A stretch of 64,000 bases of DNA from Brasilonema sennae CENA114 (GTDB lineage Bacteria; Cyanobacteriota; Cyanobacteriia; Cyanobacteriales; Nostocaceae): assembly GCF_006968745.1 (NCBI RefSeq), contig NZ_CP030118.1, positions 5,616,340 through 5,680,339 on the forward strand, read 5' to 3'. The position numbers and the translations under genes are program-made. Below are positions 8,564 to 17,216 of this stretch, piece by piece. Under the pieces are notes generated by a model. The model searched no databases and had not been told where the DNA came from. It worked only from the letters and a program-made list of their open reading frames with translations. Within the stretch, counting starts at the first letter, position 1. Every line of letters starts with the position of its first letter.

Positions 8564-8989
8564 CAAATACCGTCCAAGATTGTCCAACTTGTCAATGAAC
8601 GGCATAGTAAAGGATGTTTTTCACAAGAAAGAATTCAGGACTCACGAGCCAGAATTCAGCTTGGGAAATTCTTTCGACTGGCGGATAAATAAGCGGCTTT
8701 AAGTCCTCCACGCTTATCTTTGATGAGCGTGGTCAACAATTAGTGGCGGATCAGAATCCCTTACTGATTGAAGCTTCGACACAACGACCACGCTCAGTGC
8801 ATCGCTTCGCTCAGCTTCAAGTGTAAGCGTAGCCGAACCGTTAATTCTGACTCCTAAATTCTAACTTCTAAATTCTTCTTCAATTTTGAATTGCTTAGCA
8901 CTGCCTTACAGAGCTTAAAGATGCACAAGAAGCTCACCCGTACCGACTTATAAAAACGAGAGCTTGATCACACCTATAAGATAAAAAAG

Positions 8990-9300
8990 ATAACAAAAAG
9001 CACTCAGGAGTGTTACCGTGTTTCCATCCCAAATGCTTTTTGTTTACACTTGCTCCTCACACACACTCCTAGAAAATAACATTGACTTTATCAAAGAGCA
9101 AGTAACCTAGGTGACACTTTGAAAACTGATCCTTCTGTGTTGAATTTAGCAAAGCAAAAAGCGCTTGAACGTCTGGCCGTGTTTCGACTTCAAGCGCTTT
9201 TTGTTTTCAACTTACTCCTCACACCATATAAACAATATCACAGGTTAAATGAGATCACAATTCTAAAGGGTGACACTTCAGCAACTGCTCTACTGTCTTA
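8990..9300 (+). repeat. Two tandem ~160-bp hairpin-forming units (candidate small RNA repeats)
   Basis: Unit A has AACAAAAAGCA (8992-9002) pairing with TGCTTTTTGTT (9034-9044). Unit B has CAAAAAGCGCTTGAA (9155-9169) pairing with its complement (9189-9203). Both loops carry CCGTGTTTC (9016 and 9177, offset 161), both hairpins are followed by CTTRCTCCTCACAC, and both units continue to GTGACACTT (9111 and 9270, offset 159). Arms differ between copies but each still pairs, which suggests selection on RNA structure. The T-rich right arm would also allow Rho-independent termination. Tandem, hairpin-bearing sRNA genes are known in heterocyst formers (NsiR1), but identity is not claimed. Confidence 0.55.
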
Positions 9301-9332
9301 AGACATAGAGTTGGGATTTTTTCTATGTCTTA
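9299..9332 (-). terminator. Stem-loop TAAGACATAGA, downstream of purH
   Basis: TAAGACATAGA (9299-9309) is complementary to TCTATGTCTTA (9322-9332). On the minus strand it lies about 45 bp past the purH stop and would end that transcript; on the plus strand it would end the tandem repeat RNAs. It may serve both. Confidence 0.5.
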
Positions 9333-9374
9333 TGACTTACTTCAAATTATACATCCCTCTTCGGAAAGATATTT

Positions 9375-10919
9375 TTAATGTAGAAAGTGACGGATACCCG
9401 TGAACACCATAACTAAACCCAGTTCATTAGCAGCGAGTATGGAATCTTGATCCCGCATACTTCCCCCTGGTTGGACAATTGCCTTAATTCCGGCTGCGGC
9501 TGCTGTTTTGACTGAATCATCAAAGGGGAAGAATCCATCACTGGCGAGAATTGCTGCTTTGGCTTTTTCCCCAGCTTGTTCTAAGGCAATTTTAACTGAG
9601 CCAACACGGTTCATTTGACCTGCACCCACACCCAAAGTCGTGCGATCGCCACTCACAAGAATCGCATTAGACTTAACGTGCTTGCAAACTTTCCAAGCAA
9701 ACAGCAATTCTTCTAACTCATCATCACTTGGTTTCTTTTCGGTGACGATTTGCCATGTACTGGTGTTGGCTACCGCGTCATCTGAAGCTTGCAGCAGGAA
9801 ACCACCTGCAATAACTTTTACAGTTTCTTTCGGTCCACAACTCAAATCTGGTAAAATTAAGACTCGCACTTTTGATTTAGCAGCCAGAATCTCTTGTGCT
9901 TCGGCATCACAACTTGGTGCAACCACGCATTCTAAAAACGTCTTTGTTAACTCAGTAGCAGTTCCAGCATCAATCGGACGGTTTAGTGCAACAATTCCAC
10001 CAAAAGCAGAAACAGAGTCCGCGTTGAATGCTTTTTGGTAAGCTTCTTGAATGCTTTGTCCCAAGGCGACACCACAGGGATTCGTATGTTTGATAATTGT
10101 TGCTGCGGGTGTATCGGTGAATTCAGAAATAATCCGCCGTGCGGCTTCTAAATCAACCAAGTTATTGTAACTGAGTTCTTTGCCTTGAAGTTTAGTAGCA
10201 GCTGCCCATCCAGTTGAAGTCGTACCAGTTTCATACCAGGCGGCACTTTGATGAGGATTTTCGCCGTAACGGAGAGATTGTAGTTGTTTGCCTTTAAGGG
10301 TGTAGTGTTGAGGTGATTCCGCCTCTTTGCTAAGGTTCTGACTCAGGTATGCGGCGATCGCCTGATCATAGCTAGACGTATGCAAAAATCCCTTTAAGGC
10401 ACACTTTTTCCGAAACTCTAGAGATGGTTCACCATTTGAGCGGTGCATTTCCTGTAAATATTCTTCATACTGCGCTGGATCACATAAAACTGTCAGATGA
10501 GGAAAGTTTTTTGATGCTCCCCTCAGCATAGCAGGACCACCAATATCAATTTGCTCGATTGCCTCAGGTAAAGTCACACCTTGTTTTGCGATAGTTTCTT
10601 CAAAAGGATAAAGATTCACCACAACCAAATCAATCGGGCGAATTTGGTTATTTGCCAAATCTGCTATGTCTTCGGGTACATCTCGCCGTGCTAAAATCCC
10701 GCCATGTATCCGAGGATGTAGAGTTTTGACTCGACCACCTAGGATTTCTGGAGAACCTGTGTAATCAGCAACTTTTGTGACTGGTAGCCCTGCATCTTTC
10801 AGTGCTTTGGCTGTTCCTCCACTGCTAATGAATTCAAAGTCAAATTCTTTTACTAACCTACGGGCAAGGTCAATCAATCCTGTTTTGTTAGATACACTCA
10901 GCAGTGCTAGACGCGCCAT
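9375..10919 (-). CDS. purH: Bifunctional AICAR formyltransferase / IMP cyclohydrolase
   Basis: Catalyses the last two steps of purine synthesis: formylation of AICAR with 10-formyl-THF, then ring closure to IMP, in the cytoplasm. The N-terminal MGS-like cyclohydrolase domain is clear (ARLALLSVSNKTGLIDLAR at the start, GGRVKTLHPRIHGG near residues 60-73). The C-terminal transformylase follows, with KHTNPCG near residue 280 and the closing GSMRDQDSILAANELGLVMVFTG. The open frame extends 31 codons further upstream, but I place the start at ATG 10919, which gives the family N-terminus MARLALLSVS and a Shine-Dalgarno AGGAAAT six bases ahead; this makes 514 aa, the usual length. Monocistronic. Confidence 0.95.
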   Translation of the reverse strand: MARLALLSVSNKTGLIDLARRLVKEFDFEFISSGGTAKALKDAGLPVTKVADYTGSPEILGGRVKTLHPRIHGGILARRDVPEDIADLANNQIRPIDLVVVNLYPFEETIAKQGVTLPEAIEQIDIGGPAMLRGASKNFPHLTVLCDPAQYEEYLQEMHRSNGEPSLEFRKKCALKGFLHTSSYDQAIAAYLSQNLSKEAESPQHYTLKGKQLQSLRYGENPHQSAAWYETGTTSTGWAAATKLQGKELSYNNLVDLEAARRIISEFTDTPAATIIKHTNPCGVALGQSIQEAYQKAFNADSVSAFGGIVALNRPIDAGTATELTKTFLECVVAPSCDAEAQEILAAKSKVRVLILPDLSCGPKETVKVIAGGFLLQASDDAVANTSTWQIVTEKKPSDDELEELLFAWKVCKHVKSNAILVSGDRTTLGVGAGQMNRVGSVKIALEQAGEKAKAAILASDGFFPFDDSVKTAAAAGIKAIVQPGGSMRDQDSILAANELGLVMVFTGIRHFLH

Positions 10920-11255
10920 ATTTCCTGGGTTCCCTTTGGTGTAAATACAGTTAGTGCAGATGTCTATTGTATAAACCGCAAGGGCACATAGACACAAAGC
11001 GGCTGAACACAAAGCATTGGATAGTCGCTATATCGATATCATCAGAGCTATTATTAAAAGTTGGTCATCTTCAGAATAGTTCAACAGCAAGCCCACCATA
11101 AAAGGTGGTACTGTTCTGATTTATGACATTTTGTAACCTTAGGCAAATGTATTAGCGACGCAAACAAGCTTTAGCGGTGTACGATGTTCGTGATTGGGAA
11201 ACAAAACTTCTCAATATGATGGATGTAAGCGAATATTTTTACCAAGTGTCACGTT
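10920..11255. other. Intergenic spacer between purH and the DUF433 gene
   Basis: This divergent spacer should hold the promoters of purH (minus) and the DUF433/DUF5615 pair (plus). I see no distinct box, repeat family member or gene in it. Confidence 0.4.
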
Positions 11256-11480
11256 ATGGATTACCAAGACATCATTACAATTGAGCCTGGAAAGCGCAGT
11301 GGCAAGCCGTGTATTCGGCGAATGCGAATCACCGTGTACGACATCTTGGAATATCTGGCAGGTGGGATGACCGAAGCAGAAATTTTGGAAGATTTTTCTG
11401 AACTCACCTCAGAAGATATCAAAGCTTGTCTTGCTTTTGCAGCTGATCGTGAGAGAAAGTTATTTGTGGCATCCCTGTGA
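11256..11480 (+). CDS. DUF433 protein (antitoxin-like)
   Basis: The 74-aa product matches the DUF433 family: an opening IITIEPGKRSGKPCIRRMRITVYDILEYLAGGMTEAEIL, where a short beta part is followed by a winged-helix-like region, then FSELTSEDIKACLAFAADRE. These proteins are commonly encoded right before a DUF5615 PIN-like protein and are regarded as the antitoxin and DNA-binding half of a VapBC-like pair. The stop codon overlaps the GTG start of the next gene by four bases (GTGA), so translation is coupled. ATG start at 11256. Confidence 0.88.
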   Translation: MDYQDIITIEPGKRSGKPCIRRMRITVYDILEYLAGGMTEAEILEDFSELTSEDIKACLAFAADRERKLFVASL

Positions 11481-11809
11481 AACTGCTATTGGATGAAAAC
11501 CTATCAGATCGAATCATTCACAGGATTGTCGATTTGTATCCTAATTCTGAGCATGTCAAAACTTTAGGACTGACAAATACTGATGATACAGTTATCTGGG
11601 AACATGCAAAGGCGAATGATTTTGTGATTGTTTCCAAAGATTCTGACTTCCATCAGCGCAGTTTACTTTATGGTCATCCACCCAAGTTTATTTATCTTCG
11701 TATTGGTAACAGTCCAACATCGAAGATTCTTCAAATATTGAGAGATAATTTTCATACGATCACTCAATTTAAAAGTAGCGAAACGGAAAGTATTTTGGTG
11801 TTAATGTAG
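11477..11809 (+). CDS. DUF5615 PIN-like protein (putative toxin)
   Basis: The 110-aa product has the DUF5615 / PIN-like signature: KLLLDENLSDR at the N-terminus (first acidic residue D7 with E8), then EHVKTLGLTNTDDTVIWEHAKANDFVIVSKDSDF (acidic D37/D38 and the D-x-D pair near 56-58), which would hold Mg2+ in a ribonuclease fold. The start is GTG, overlapping the stop of the DUF433 gene by four bases. Gene order and overlap fit a type II toxin-antitoxin-like module. Whether it is an active RNase is inferred from the family. Confidence 0.88.
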   Translation: MKLLLDENLSDRIIHRIVDLYPNSEHVKTLGLTNTDDTVIWEHAKANDFVIVSKDSDFHQRSLLYGHPPKFIYLRIGNSPTSKILQILRDNFHTITQFKSSETESILVLM

Positions 11810-12019
11810 TGTGGAACCGCCGCATAACAACCCCCACACCCGAGCCTCGAAGGTTATTTGTGAGTGTCTGAGGTTACTTGCGGCTATGTTGGTAGAGATG
11901 CAAAGGTTGTCTACCGCCGCTCAATTGTGCCCTTATGCCAGTGGAGTCCTTAGTATTGCTGATGCAAAAATTTTTATCTTGTCATTGCATACTTTTTATG
12001 CTTGACTGTCCTTTGTCCC

Positions 12020-12085
12020 TCGTCATCTGTAATGACTAAGGACTAATGACCAATGATCAATAACTAATAACTAATGACTAACACT
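12020..12085 (+). repeat. Heptamer repeat (AATGACT type) supplying the esterase start codon
   Basis: Degenerate tandem copies of TAATGACT/TAATAACT run from about 12030 to the start of the next gene, and the gene's ATG at 12074 lies in the last copy (CTAATGACTAAC). The same arrangement precedes recO (41370-41410). No conventional Shine-Dalgarno is visible. Confidence 0.6.
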
Positions 12086-12706
12086 CTAGAATTTATCAGC
12101 GTACCTCCAAAAACGGGGCAACCACCAAAGGGTTTAATTGTCACTTTACATGGTTGGGGTGCCAATGCTGAAGATGTGGCGTCTTTATCGCGGTTTTTTA
12201 ATTTACCAGATTATCAGTTTCTGTTTCCGAATGCACCTTTTCCTCATCCTAATTCCTCTGTTGGGAGAGCGTGGTATGACCTTCGGATGGAAAATATGTA
12301 TCAAGGGTTAGTAGAAAGTAGGCAGCAACTAACAGATTGGTTGCAATCTTTAGAAAAGAGCACTGGTGTGCCTTTGTCGCGGACAATTTTGAGCGGATTT
12401 TCTCAAGGCGGGGCTATGACTTTAGACGTAGGATTAAAGTTACCCCTAGCTGGTTTAATTTCTTTAAGTGGTTATTTACATCAAGATGTAAAAAGTGTGA
12501 AAACACAAAATGTGGCGTCTCTACCACCTGTTATGATTATGCATGGAAGACAAGATACAGTTGTGCCATTACAAGCTGCTGTTTCAGCACGAAAATTTCT
12601 TGAATCTCTCGGGGCTGCTGTAGAATACTATGAATTTGACATGGGTCATGAAATCCGACCAGAAATGCTAGAGTTGTTACGAAATTTTGTTATTGTCAAT
12701 GCATAA
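12074..12706 (+). CDS. Alpha/beta-hydrolase esterase (carboxylesterase/phospholipase family)
   Basis: The 210-aa product is a compact serine esterase of the acyl-protein thioesterase / bacterial carboxylesterase II family (Abhydrolase_2). The triad is visible: S110 in GFSQGG, D161 in HGRQD and H192 in DMGHE. The oxyanion segment is LHGWGAN near residue 25-31. Such enzymes cleave short-chain esters or lysophospholipids in the cytoplasm; the physiological substrate cannot be read from sequence. The start ATG sits inside a heptamer repeat tract. No signal peptide. It appears monocistronic. Confidence 0.9.
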   Translation: MTNTLEFISVPPKTGQPPKGLIVTLHGWGANAEDVASLSRFFNLPDYQFLFPNAPFPHPNSSVGRAWYDLRMENMYQGLVESRQQLTDWLQSLEKSTGVPLSRTILSGFSQGGAMTLDVGLKLPLAGLISLSGYLHQDVKSVKTQNVASLPPVMIMHGRQDTVVPLQAAVSARKFLESLGAAVEYYEFDMGHEIRPEMLELLRNFVIVNA

Positions 12707-12885
12707 AGACTCTTAATTTGTCTTTACTTAATTTGGGTTAGCAAAATTTTACGAATTATCTGATAAATCTGTAAAATTTTCACGAAATTATTCCTCGCAA
12801 GTGAGTAATATATATTGGGTGGCTGCGTCAAGCGCAACTCAACCCATGCTGGATGCAAATGCTGCTAATGGGAGGGGCAAGCACT

Positions 12886-13098
12886 ATGAAAACTCTAAGC
12901 ATTTCTAAAAGAGAAATTGCTACCATCACTCCACAAGAGGTGGAAGTGTTAGCGACACGTCTGGAGCAGGATAATTACAGTAATGCTTTTGAGGGTTTGA
13001 ATGATTGGCATTTACTACGAGCGATCGCCTTTTCGCGTCCAGAGTTAGTTGAATCATACATTCACCTTTTAGATTTAGAACCCTACGATGAGGCGTAG
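12886..13098 (+). CDS. DUF2555 family protein
   Basis: A 70-aa, acidic cyanobacterial protein that fits DUF2555: ITPQEVEVLATRLEQDNYSNAFEGLNDWHLLRAIAFSRPELVESYIHLLDLE. The frame is open from an ATG at 12853, but I start at ATG 12886, because GGAGGGG (12871-12877) stands at good Shine-Dalgarno distance and this gives the N-terminus MKTLSIS. The stop is directly followed by the coaBC ATG at 13099, so the two are cotranscribed and probably translationally coupled. Function unknown; the link with coenzyme A synthesis is positional. Confidence 0.85.
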   Translation: MKTLSISKREIATITPQEVEVLATRLEQDNYSNAFEGLNDWHLLRAIAFSRPELVESYIHLLDLEPYDEA

Positions 13099-14301
13099 AT
13101 GTTTCAGAATAAACGGGTTCTGATTGCAATAGGCGGCGGTATCGCCGCCTATAAAATTTGTGAGGTTGTTTCCACTTTGTTTAAAATTGGAGTGGAAATA
13201 AAAGTAATTCTCACTAATTCAGCACAAAAATTTATTACGCCTCTGACTCTAGCAACACTTTCCCGTCATCCAGCTTATACAGATGAAAATTTTTGGCAAT
13301 CAACTCACTTTCGTCCATTACATATTGATTTAGGTGAGTGGGCAGATTTAATTGTAATTGCACCTCTAACAGCAAACACATTAGCAAAGTTAGCTTATGG
13401 TATGGCTGACAATTTGCTCACAAATACTGTTTTGGCTTCAACTTGTCCCGTATTGCTAGCGCCAGCAATGAATACTGATATGTGGGAACAGCAGGTGGTG
13501 CAACGTAATTGGGAACAATTATTGACAGATAATCGATTTCATGGAATGTGTACAGGGTCGGGGTTGTTGGCGTGCGATCGCGTTGGTGCTGGTAGAATGG
13601 CAGAACCCCCAGAGATTATTACTTATGTTCAATCCTTGTTACACACCACAGGGAAGCGAGATTTGTTAGGTAAGCGCGTGTTGATTAGTGCAGGGGGAAC
13701 ACGAGAGTATCTTGATCCAGTACGGTTTATTGGCAATCCTTCCACAGGAAAAATGGGGTTAGCTTTAGCACAAGCAGCACTGCACCGAGGAGCAAGCGTG
13801 ACATTGGTACATGCTCCGGCGAGTTGGGATGTACCATTAGGAGTGCAAGCAATTCCTGTTGTGAGTGCTGACCAAATGCGAGCAAGTATGGTGGAGTACT
13901 TACCAAGCGCAGATATAATTGTCATGTCCGCAGCAGTGGCGGATGTCAAGCCACGGGAGTACAGTCAACACAAGTTGCCAAAAAAATCACTTCCTCAAGC
14001 TTTACCTTTGGAACCAGTACCAGATATTGTTGGAGAATTGGCACGTCTCAAACAATCACATCAACAATTAATTGGCTTTGCAGCACAGACAGGAGATATT
14101 GTCACACCAGCACTAGAGAAATTGCACAGTAAAAATCTGGATGCGATTATTGCTAACCCTATCGATGAACCGGATAGCGGTTTTGGAAGTGATCATAATC
14201 GAGCCATATTTTTGGATCAGCAAGGACAAAGAATAGAAATTCCTCCTTGTTCCAAATTAGAAATGGCTCATCGTATTTTTGATTTTTTGGAAAATAAATA
14301 A
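13099..14301 (+). CDS. coaBC: Bifunctional phosphopantothenoylcysteine decarboxylase / synthase
   Basis: CoaBC (Dfp) joins 4'-phosphopantothenate to cysteine (CoaB) and decarboxylates the product to 4'-phosphopantetheine (CoaC), on the path to coenzyme A. The N-terminal FMN flavoprotein domain spans about 1-180, with GGGIAAYK at the start, the catalytic His in RPLHIDLGEW near residue 75, PAMNTDMW near 122-130 and the substrate-covering CTGSGLLACD. The C-terminal ligase spans about 190-400, with ISAGGTREYLDPVRFIGNPSTGKMG and the dimer-interface KLPKK. 400 aa is normal. No gap from the DUF2555 stop. Confidence 0.95.
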   Translation: MFQNKRVLIAIGGGIAAYKICEVVSTLFKIGVEIKVILTNSAQKFITPLTLATLSRHPAYTDENFWQSTHFRPLHIDLGEWADLIVIAPLTANTLAKLAYGMADNLLTNTVLASTCPVLLAPAMNTDMWEQQVVQRNWEQLLTDNRFHGMCTGSGLLACDRVGAGRMAEPPEIITYVQSLLHTTGKRDLLGKRVLISAGGTREYLDPVRFIGNPSTGKMGLALAQAALHRGASVTLVHAPASWDVPLGVQAIPVVSADQMRASMVEYLPSADIIVMSAAVADVKPREYSQHKLPKKSLPQALPLEPVPDIVGELARLKQSHQQLIGFAAQTGDIVTPALEKLHSKNLDAIIANPIDEPDSGFGSDHNRAIFLDQQGQRIEIPPCSKLEMAHRIFDFLENK

Positions 14302-15255
14302 CCAAAGGAACTGACAAGTCAATGCCTGCGCTTTGGCTTAAAAAACTCAGTATATCTTTATTGCTTTTTCCCTGTTAAGGGTTCCCTGTTAAGCGCCCTG
14401 ACGAGTTGTTCACCAGAACAAACCAGATTCGTATATAGCAATCCCATATGAGTTGTGATATCATGTCCGCTTAATTACTTACAATTTTTGACAAGATGAT
14501 TAATATTATTCAAAATCTCATTAATATGCTTACCAAAAATGTACCTCGTACCCTCTGAACCAAAGAACCAGAGAAAATTCAAAAACTGGTTGAAGCTGGT
14601 TACTTTTTAAATATTACCAATAGAGGACAAGCTATTTTTCAGATTAATCCAATTAAAAAAGCTCAGAGATGATACGTCTAAATCCGCTTGTCAATAGTGT
14701 TTGAGACGCGCTTACCCTGCTATAGCAGTCCTAAATCATTCATAAAATTCTCTATTTCTTTTCTTGGCGCTCTTGGCACGCCAGGTGCAACAAGCGCGGC
14801 TCGCCGCCCAACGCACTGGCTCGTCTTGGCGGTATGTCCTCCGGATACGCTGCGCGAACGATAATTTTTACAACTCAAATAGGATTGCTATATATATCTT
14901 CAATTTATGCGCAACGCGTAGGCACTTTCACACAAATCAAATACGATTGCTATATTAAACACAACGGTTGCAAAATCTATGCTTCTTGTTACAAACTAGT
15001 TAACACGAAGTTAATTCTGATAACAATTTGTCATAAAAGTAATGGATTAAAATGAAAATTTGATTGATAGAATTGTAGTATTTTTTAAAAGAGTCTCAAT
15101 AACAATTTATAAGTAAAAAAAAACGCCTGTAAAGAGTAATTTTAACTACATCTTGACTTTTAAAAAAAATAAAATATGTAACAACTTTACAAAAATATTT
15201 ATGAGCAAAATAGAAGCAGAAACTAAGACTGATAATTTGTGCCCGGAGGCGACGA
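14302..15255. other. Long repeat-bearing spacer with traces of a decayed frame
   Basis: No intact gene is found. Repeat fragments include TATAGCAATCC (about 14437) and its inverted partners near 14880 and 14945, and a TGATATCATGTCCGCTT arm near 14457 that belongs to the element family seen complete at 35329-35404. A frame starting at 14496 (MINIIQNLINMLTK) meets a TGA after 20 codons, then continues in phase as KEPEKIQKLVEAGYFLNITNRGQAIF-type sequence to about 14672. This looks like a decayed small gene. The last 200 bp is AT-rich and should hold the flv3 promoter. Confidence 0.45.
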
Positions 15256-16971
15256 ATGGTAGCGCTCGCAGAGAACGTCCAAAAACGGCTAACTGTACAA
15301 ACTGTTGAAATAGCCCCTAATACAACGGCGATTCGCTGTCTTGATTGGGACCGCGATCGCTTTGATATAGAATTCGGTTTGCAAAACGGTACGACATACA
15401 ACTCATATCTGATCAAAGGTGAGCGGGTAGTTCTTATTGACACTGCTCACACCAAGTTTCGCGACCTTTATTTAAATACGCTCAAAAGCCTGATCAACCC
15501 GAAGGCGATTGATTACATTATTGTCAGCCACACAGAACCAGACCACAGTGGCTTAGTGGAAGATGTTCTCCAGTTAGCTCCTAGAGCGACTGTTTTAGCG
15601 TCAAAAGTTGCACTCCAGTTTCTGGAAAACCTGGTACACGACCCGTTTTCTAAGCGGATTGTCAAGAGTGGCGATCGCGTAGATCTTGGTCTTGGACATG
15701 AAATCGAATTCGTGAGTGCACCTAACCTACACTGGCCCGATACAATATTTAGCTTCGACCACAAAACCGAAACCCTGTATACTTGCGATGCCTTTGGCAT
15801 GCATTATTGCAGCGATGATACCTTTGACATCAACCTAGATGCAATTGAACCTGACTTCAAATTTTACTACGACTGCTTGATGGGTCCCAACGCCCGTTCC
15901 CTCGTGAATGCCATGAATAAAATGGGTGACCTTGGGAAAATTAAAATCATCGCCAATGGACACGGACCCCTACTTTACCACCATCTTGATATTCTTAGGG
16001 AATGTTACCAAACTTGGAGTCATAGACAAGTTCAGGCACAAACAATAGTCGGCTTATATTATGTCTCCGACTACGGACACAGTCAGGAACTTGCCCACGA
16101 AATTGCTGAAGGGTTGCAGAAAACTGGGCTTGGCGTCGAAGTGATGGATCTTACCACCGCTGAAATCCAAGAAATTCAAGAACTCGCAGCTCGCTCAGCT
16201 GGCATTCTTATCGGTATGCCTCCAAGTGCTAACGTTGCAGCTCATGCTGCTATCAGTTCGCTCTTAGGCGTCGTCAAGAAGCAAGTCGTTGGACTGTTTG
16301 AGTGCTACGGCGGAGATGATGAACCTATTGATCCACTTCGCAGAAAATTTCTCGACCTTGGTATTAAGGAAGCTTTCCCAGCAATCCGCATCAAACAAAC
16401 TCCCAGCACAGCTACTCACCAAGTGTGTAGAGAAGCAGGTATAGACTTAGGACAATTGCTTGTTCGCGAACGTAACATCAAGCAAATCAAGTCTATCGAC
16501 GCCAACTTAGAAAAAGCACTCGGTCGGATTAGCAACGGACTCTACATTATCACAACCCAAAAGAATGATGTTCAAGGGGCAATGCTAGCTTCCTGGGTGG
16601 CTCAAGCCAGCTTGCAACCTTTAGGATTTACAGTTGCGATCGCCAAAGATCGTGCCATAGATTCTTTGATGCAAGTGGGTGATAAGTTCGTCCTTAACGT
16701 TTTGGAAGAAGGAAATTATCAAGAATTAAAGAAACACTTCCTCAAGCGTTTAGTTCCTGGTGGTGACAGATTTGCTGGCGTCAAAACCCAAACAGCCAAA
16801 AATGGTTCCCCCATTCTCACAGACGCTCTTGCCTACATGGAATGTGAAATTGTCAGCAGCATCGAATGCAGCGACCACTGGCTGTTATATTGTACAGTTG
16901 CTGACGGTAAAGTCTCCAAACCAGAGGGACTCACAGCTGTTCGCCATCGCAAGGTAGGCACTTACTACTAA
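15256..16971 (+). CDS. flv3: Flavodiiron protein, Flv3 type
   Basis: A 571-aa class-C flavodiiron protein. It reduces O2 to water using NAD(P)H or ferredoxin-derived electrons, normally as a heterodimer with Flv1. Domains in order: metallo-beta-lactamase-like diiron domain (about 1-265), flavodoxin domain with FMN (about 265-410), and C-terminal flavin-reductase-like domain (about 430-571) specific to phototrophs. Canonical iron ligands are present: H92, E94, D96 (with H97) in SHTEPDHSG, H159, D178 and H236 in NGHGPLL. GGAGG stands just before the ATG. The Flv1-type gene follows on the same strand; adjacency of flv3 and flv1 is typical for the heterocyst-specific B pair, so this is probably flv3B. 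Confidence 0.92.
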   Translation: MVALAENVQKRLTVQTVEIAPNTTAIRCLDWDRDRFDIEFGLQNGTTYNSYLIKGERVVLIDTAHTKFRDLYLNTLKSLINPKAIDYIIVSHTEPDHSGLVEDVLQLAPRATVLASKVALQFLENLVHDPFSKRIVKSGDRVDLGLGHEIEFVSAPNLHWPDTIFSFDHKTETLYTCDAFGMHYCSDDTFDINLDAIEPDFKFYYDCLMGPNARSLVNAMNKMGDLGKIKIIANGHGPLLYHHLDILRECYQTWSHRQVQAQTIVGLYYVSDYGHSQELAHEIAEGLQKTGLGVEVMDLTTAEIQEIQELAARSAGILIGMPPSANVAAHAAISSLLGVVKKQVVGLFECYGGDDEPIDPLRRKFLDLGIKEAFPAIRIKQTPSTATHQVCREAGIDLGQLLVRERNIKQIKSIDANLEKALGRISNGLYIITTQKNDVQGAMLASWVAQASLQPLGFTVAIAKDRAIDSLMQVGDKFVLNVLEEGNYQELKKHFLKRLVPGGDRFAGVKTQTAKNGSPILTDALAYMECEIVSSIECSDHWLLYCTVADGKVSKPEGLTAVRHRKVGTYY

Positions 16972-17216
16972 TTAAGCTGGGGAGATTGGGAGAGAATATC
17001 ATCCCATCACCCCATTGCCCCCCCACTCGCTGCACTCAAATTCAAAATTATCAATTCAAAATTCAAAATTAAGAATTCTTTTTTTTGAACTTTGAATTTT
17101 GTTCGCGTAGCGTGCCCGAAGGGCATACTTTGAATTCCTCCGTTCGCGCAAGCGTGCCGTTAGGCATAGGAGGTCCCCTCATCCCCCTATCTCAGAATCT
17201 CCCTCACTCGACAACT
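16972..17216 (+). repeat. Repeat-filled gap between flv3 and flv1
   Basis: The gap contains AATTCAAAATT heptamer-like repeats (17038-17075) and a palindromic module GTGCCCGAAGGGCA (about 17110-17125), also near 17150 as GCGTGCCGTTAGGCA. The DNA is open in the flv1 frame for 44 codons but codes only repeats, which is why the flv1 start is placed downstream. Confidence 0.55.

Noticed and set aside
8990..9300. Naming the tandem hairpins NsiR1
   Set aside because: Tandem layout is similar, but I cannot recall the NsiR1 sequence reliably, and hetF is not nearby; left as a candidate.
9119..9301. 60-codon open frame on the + strand
   Set aside because: It runs through the hairpin of repeat unit B, and its translation (QKALERLAVFRLQALFVF) is that of the palindrome; the tandem copy does not keep the frame.
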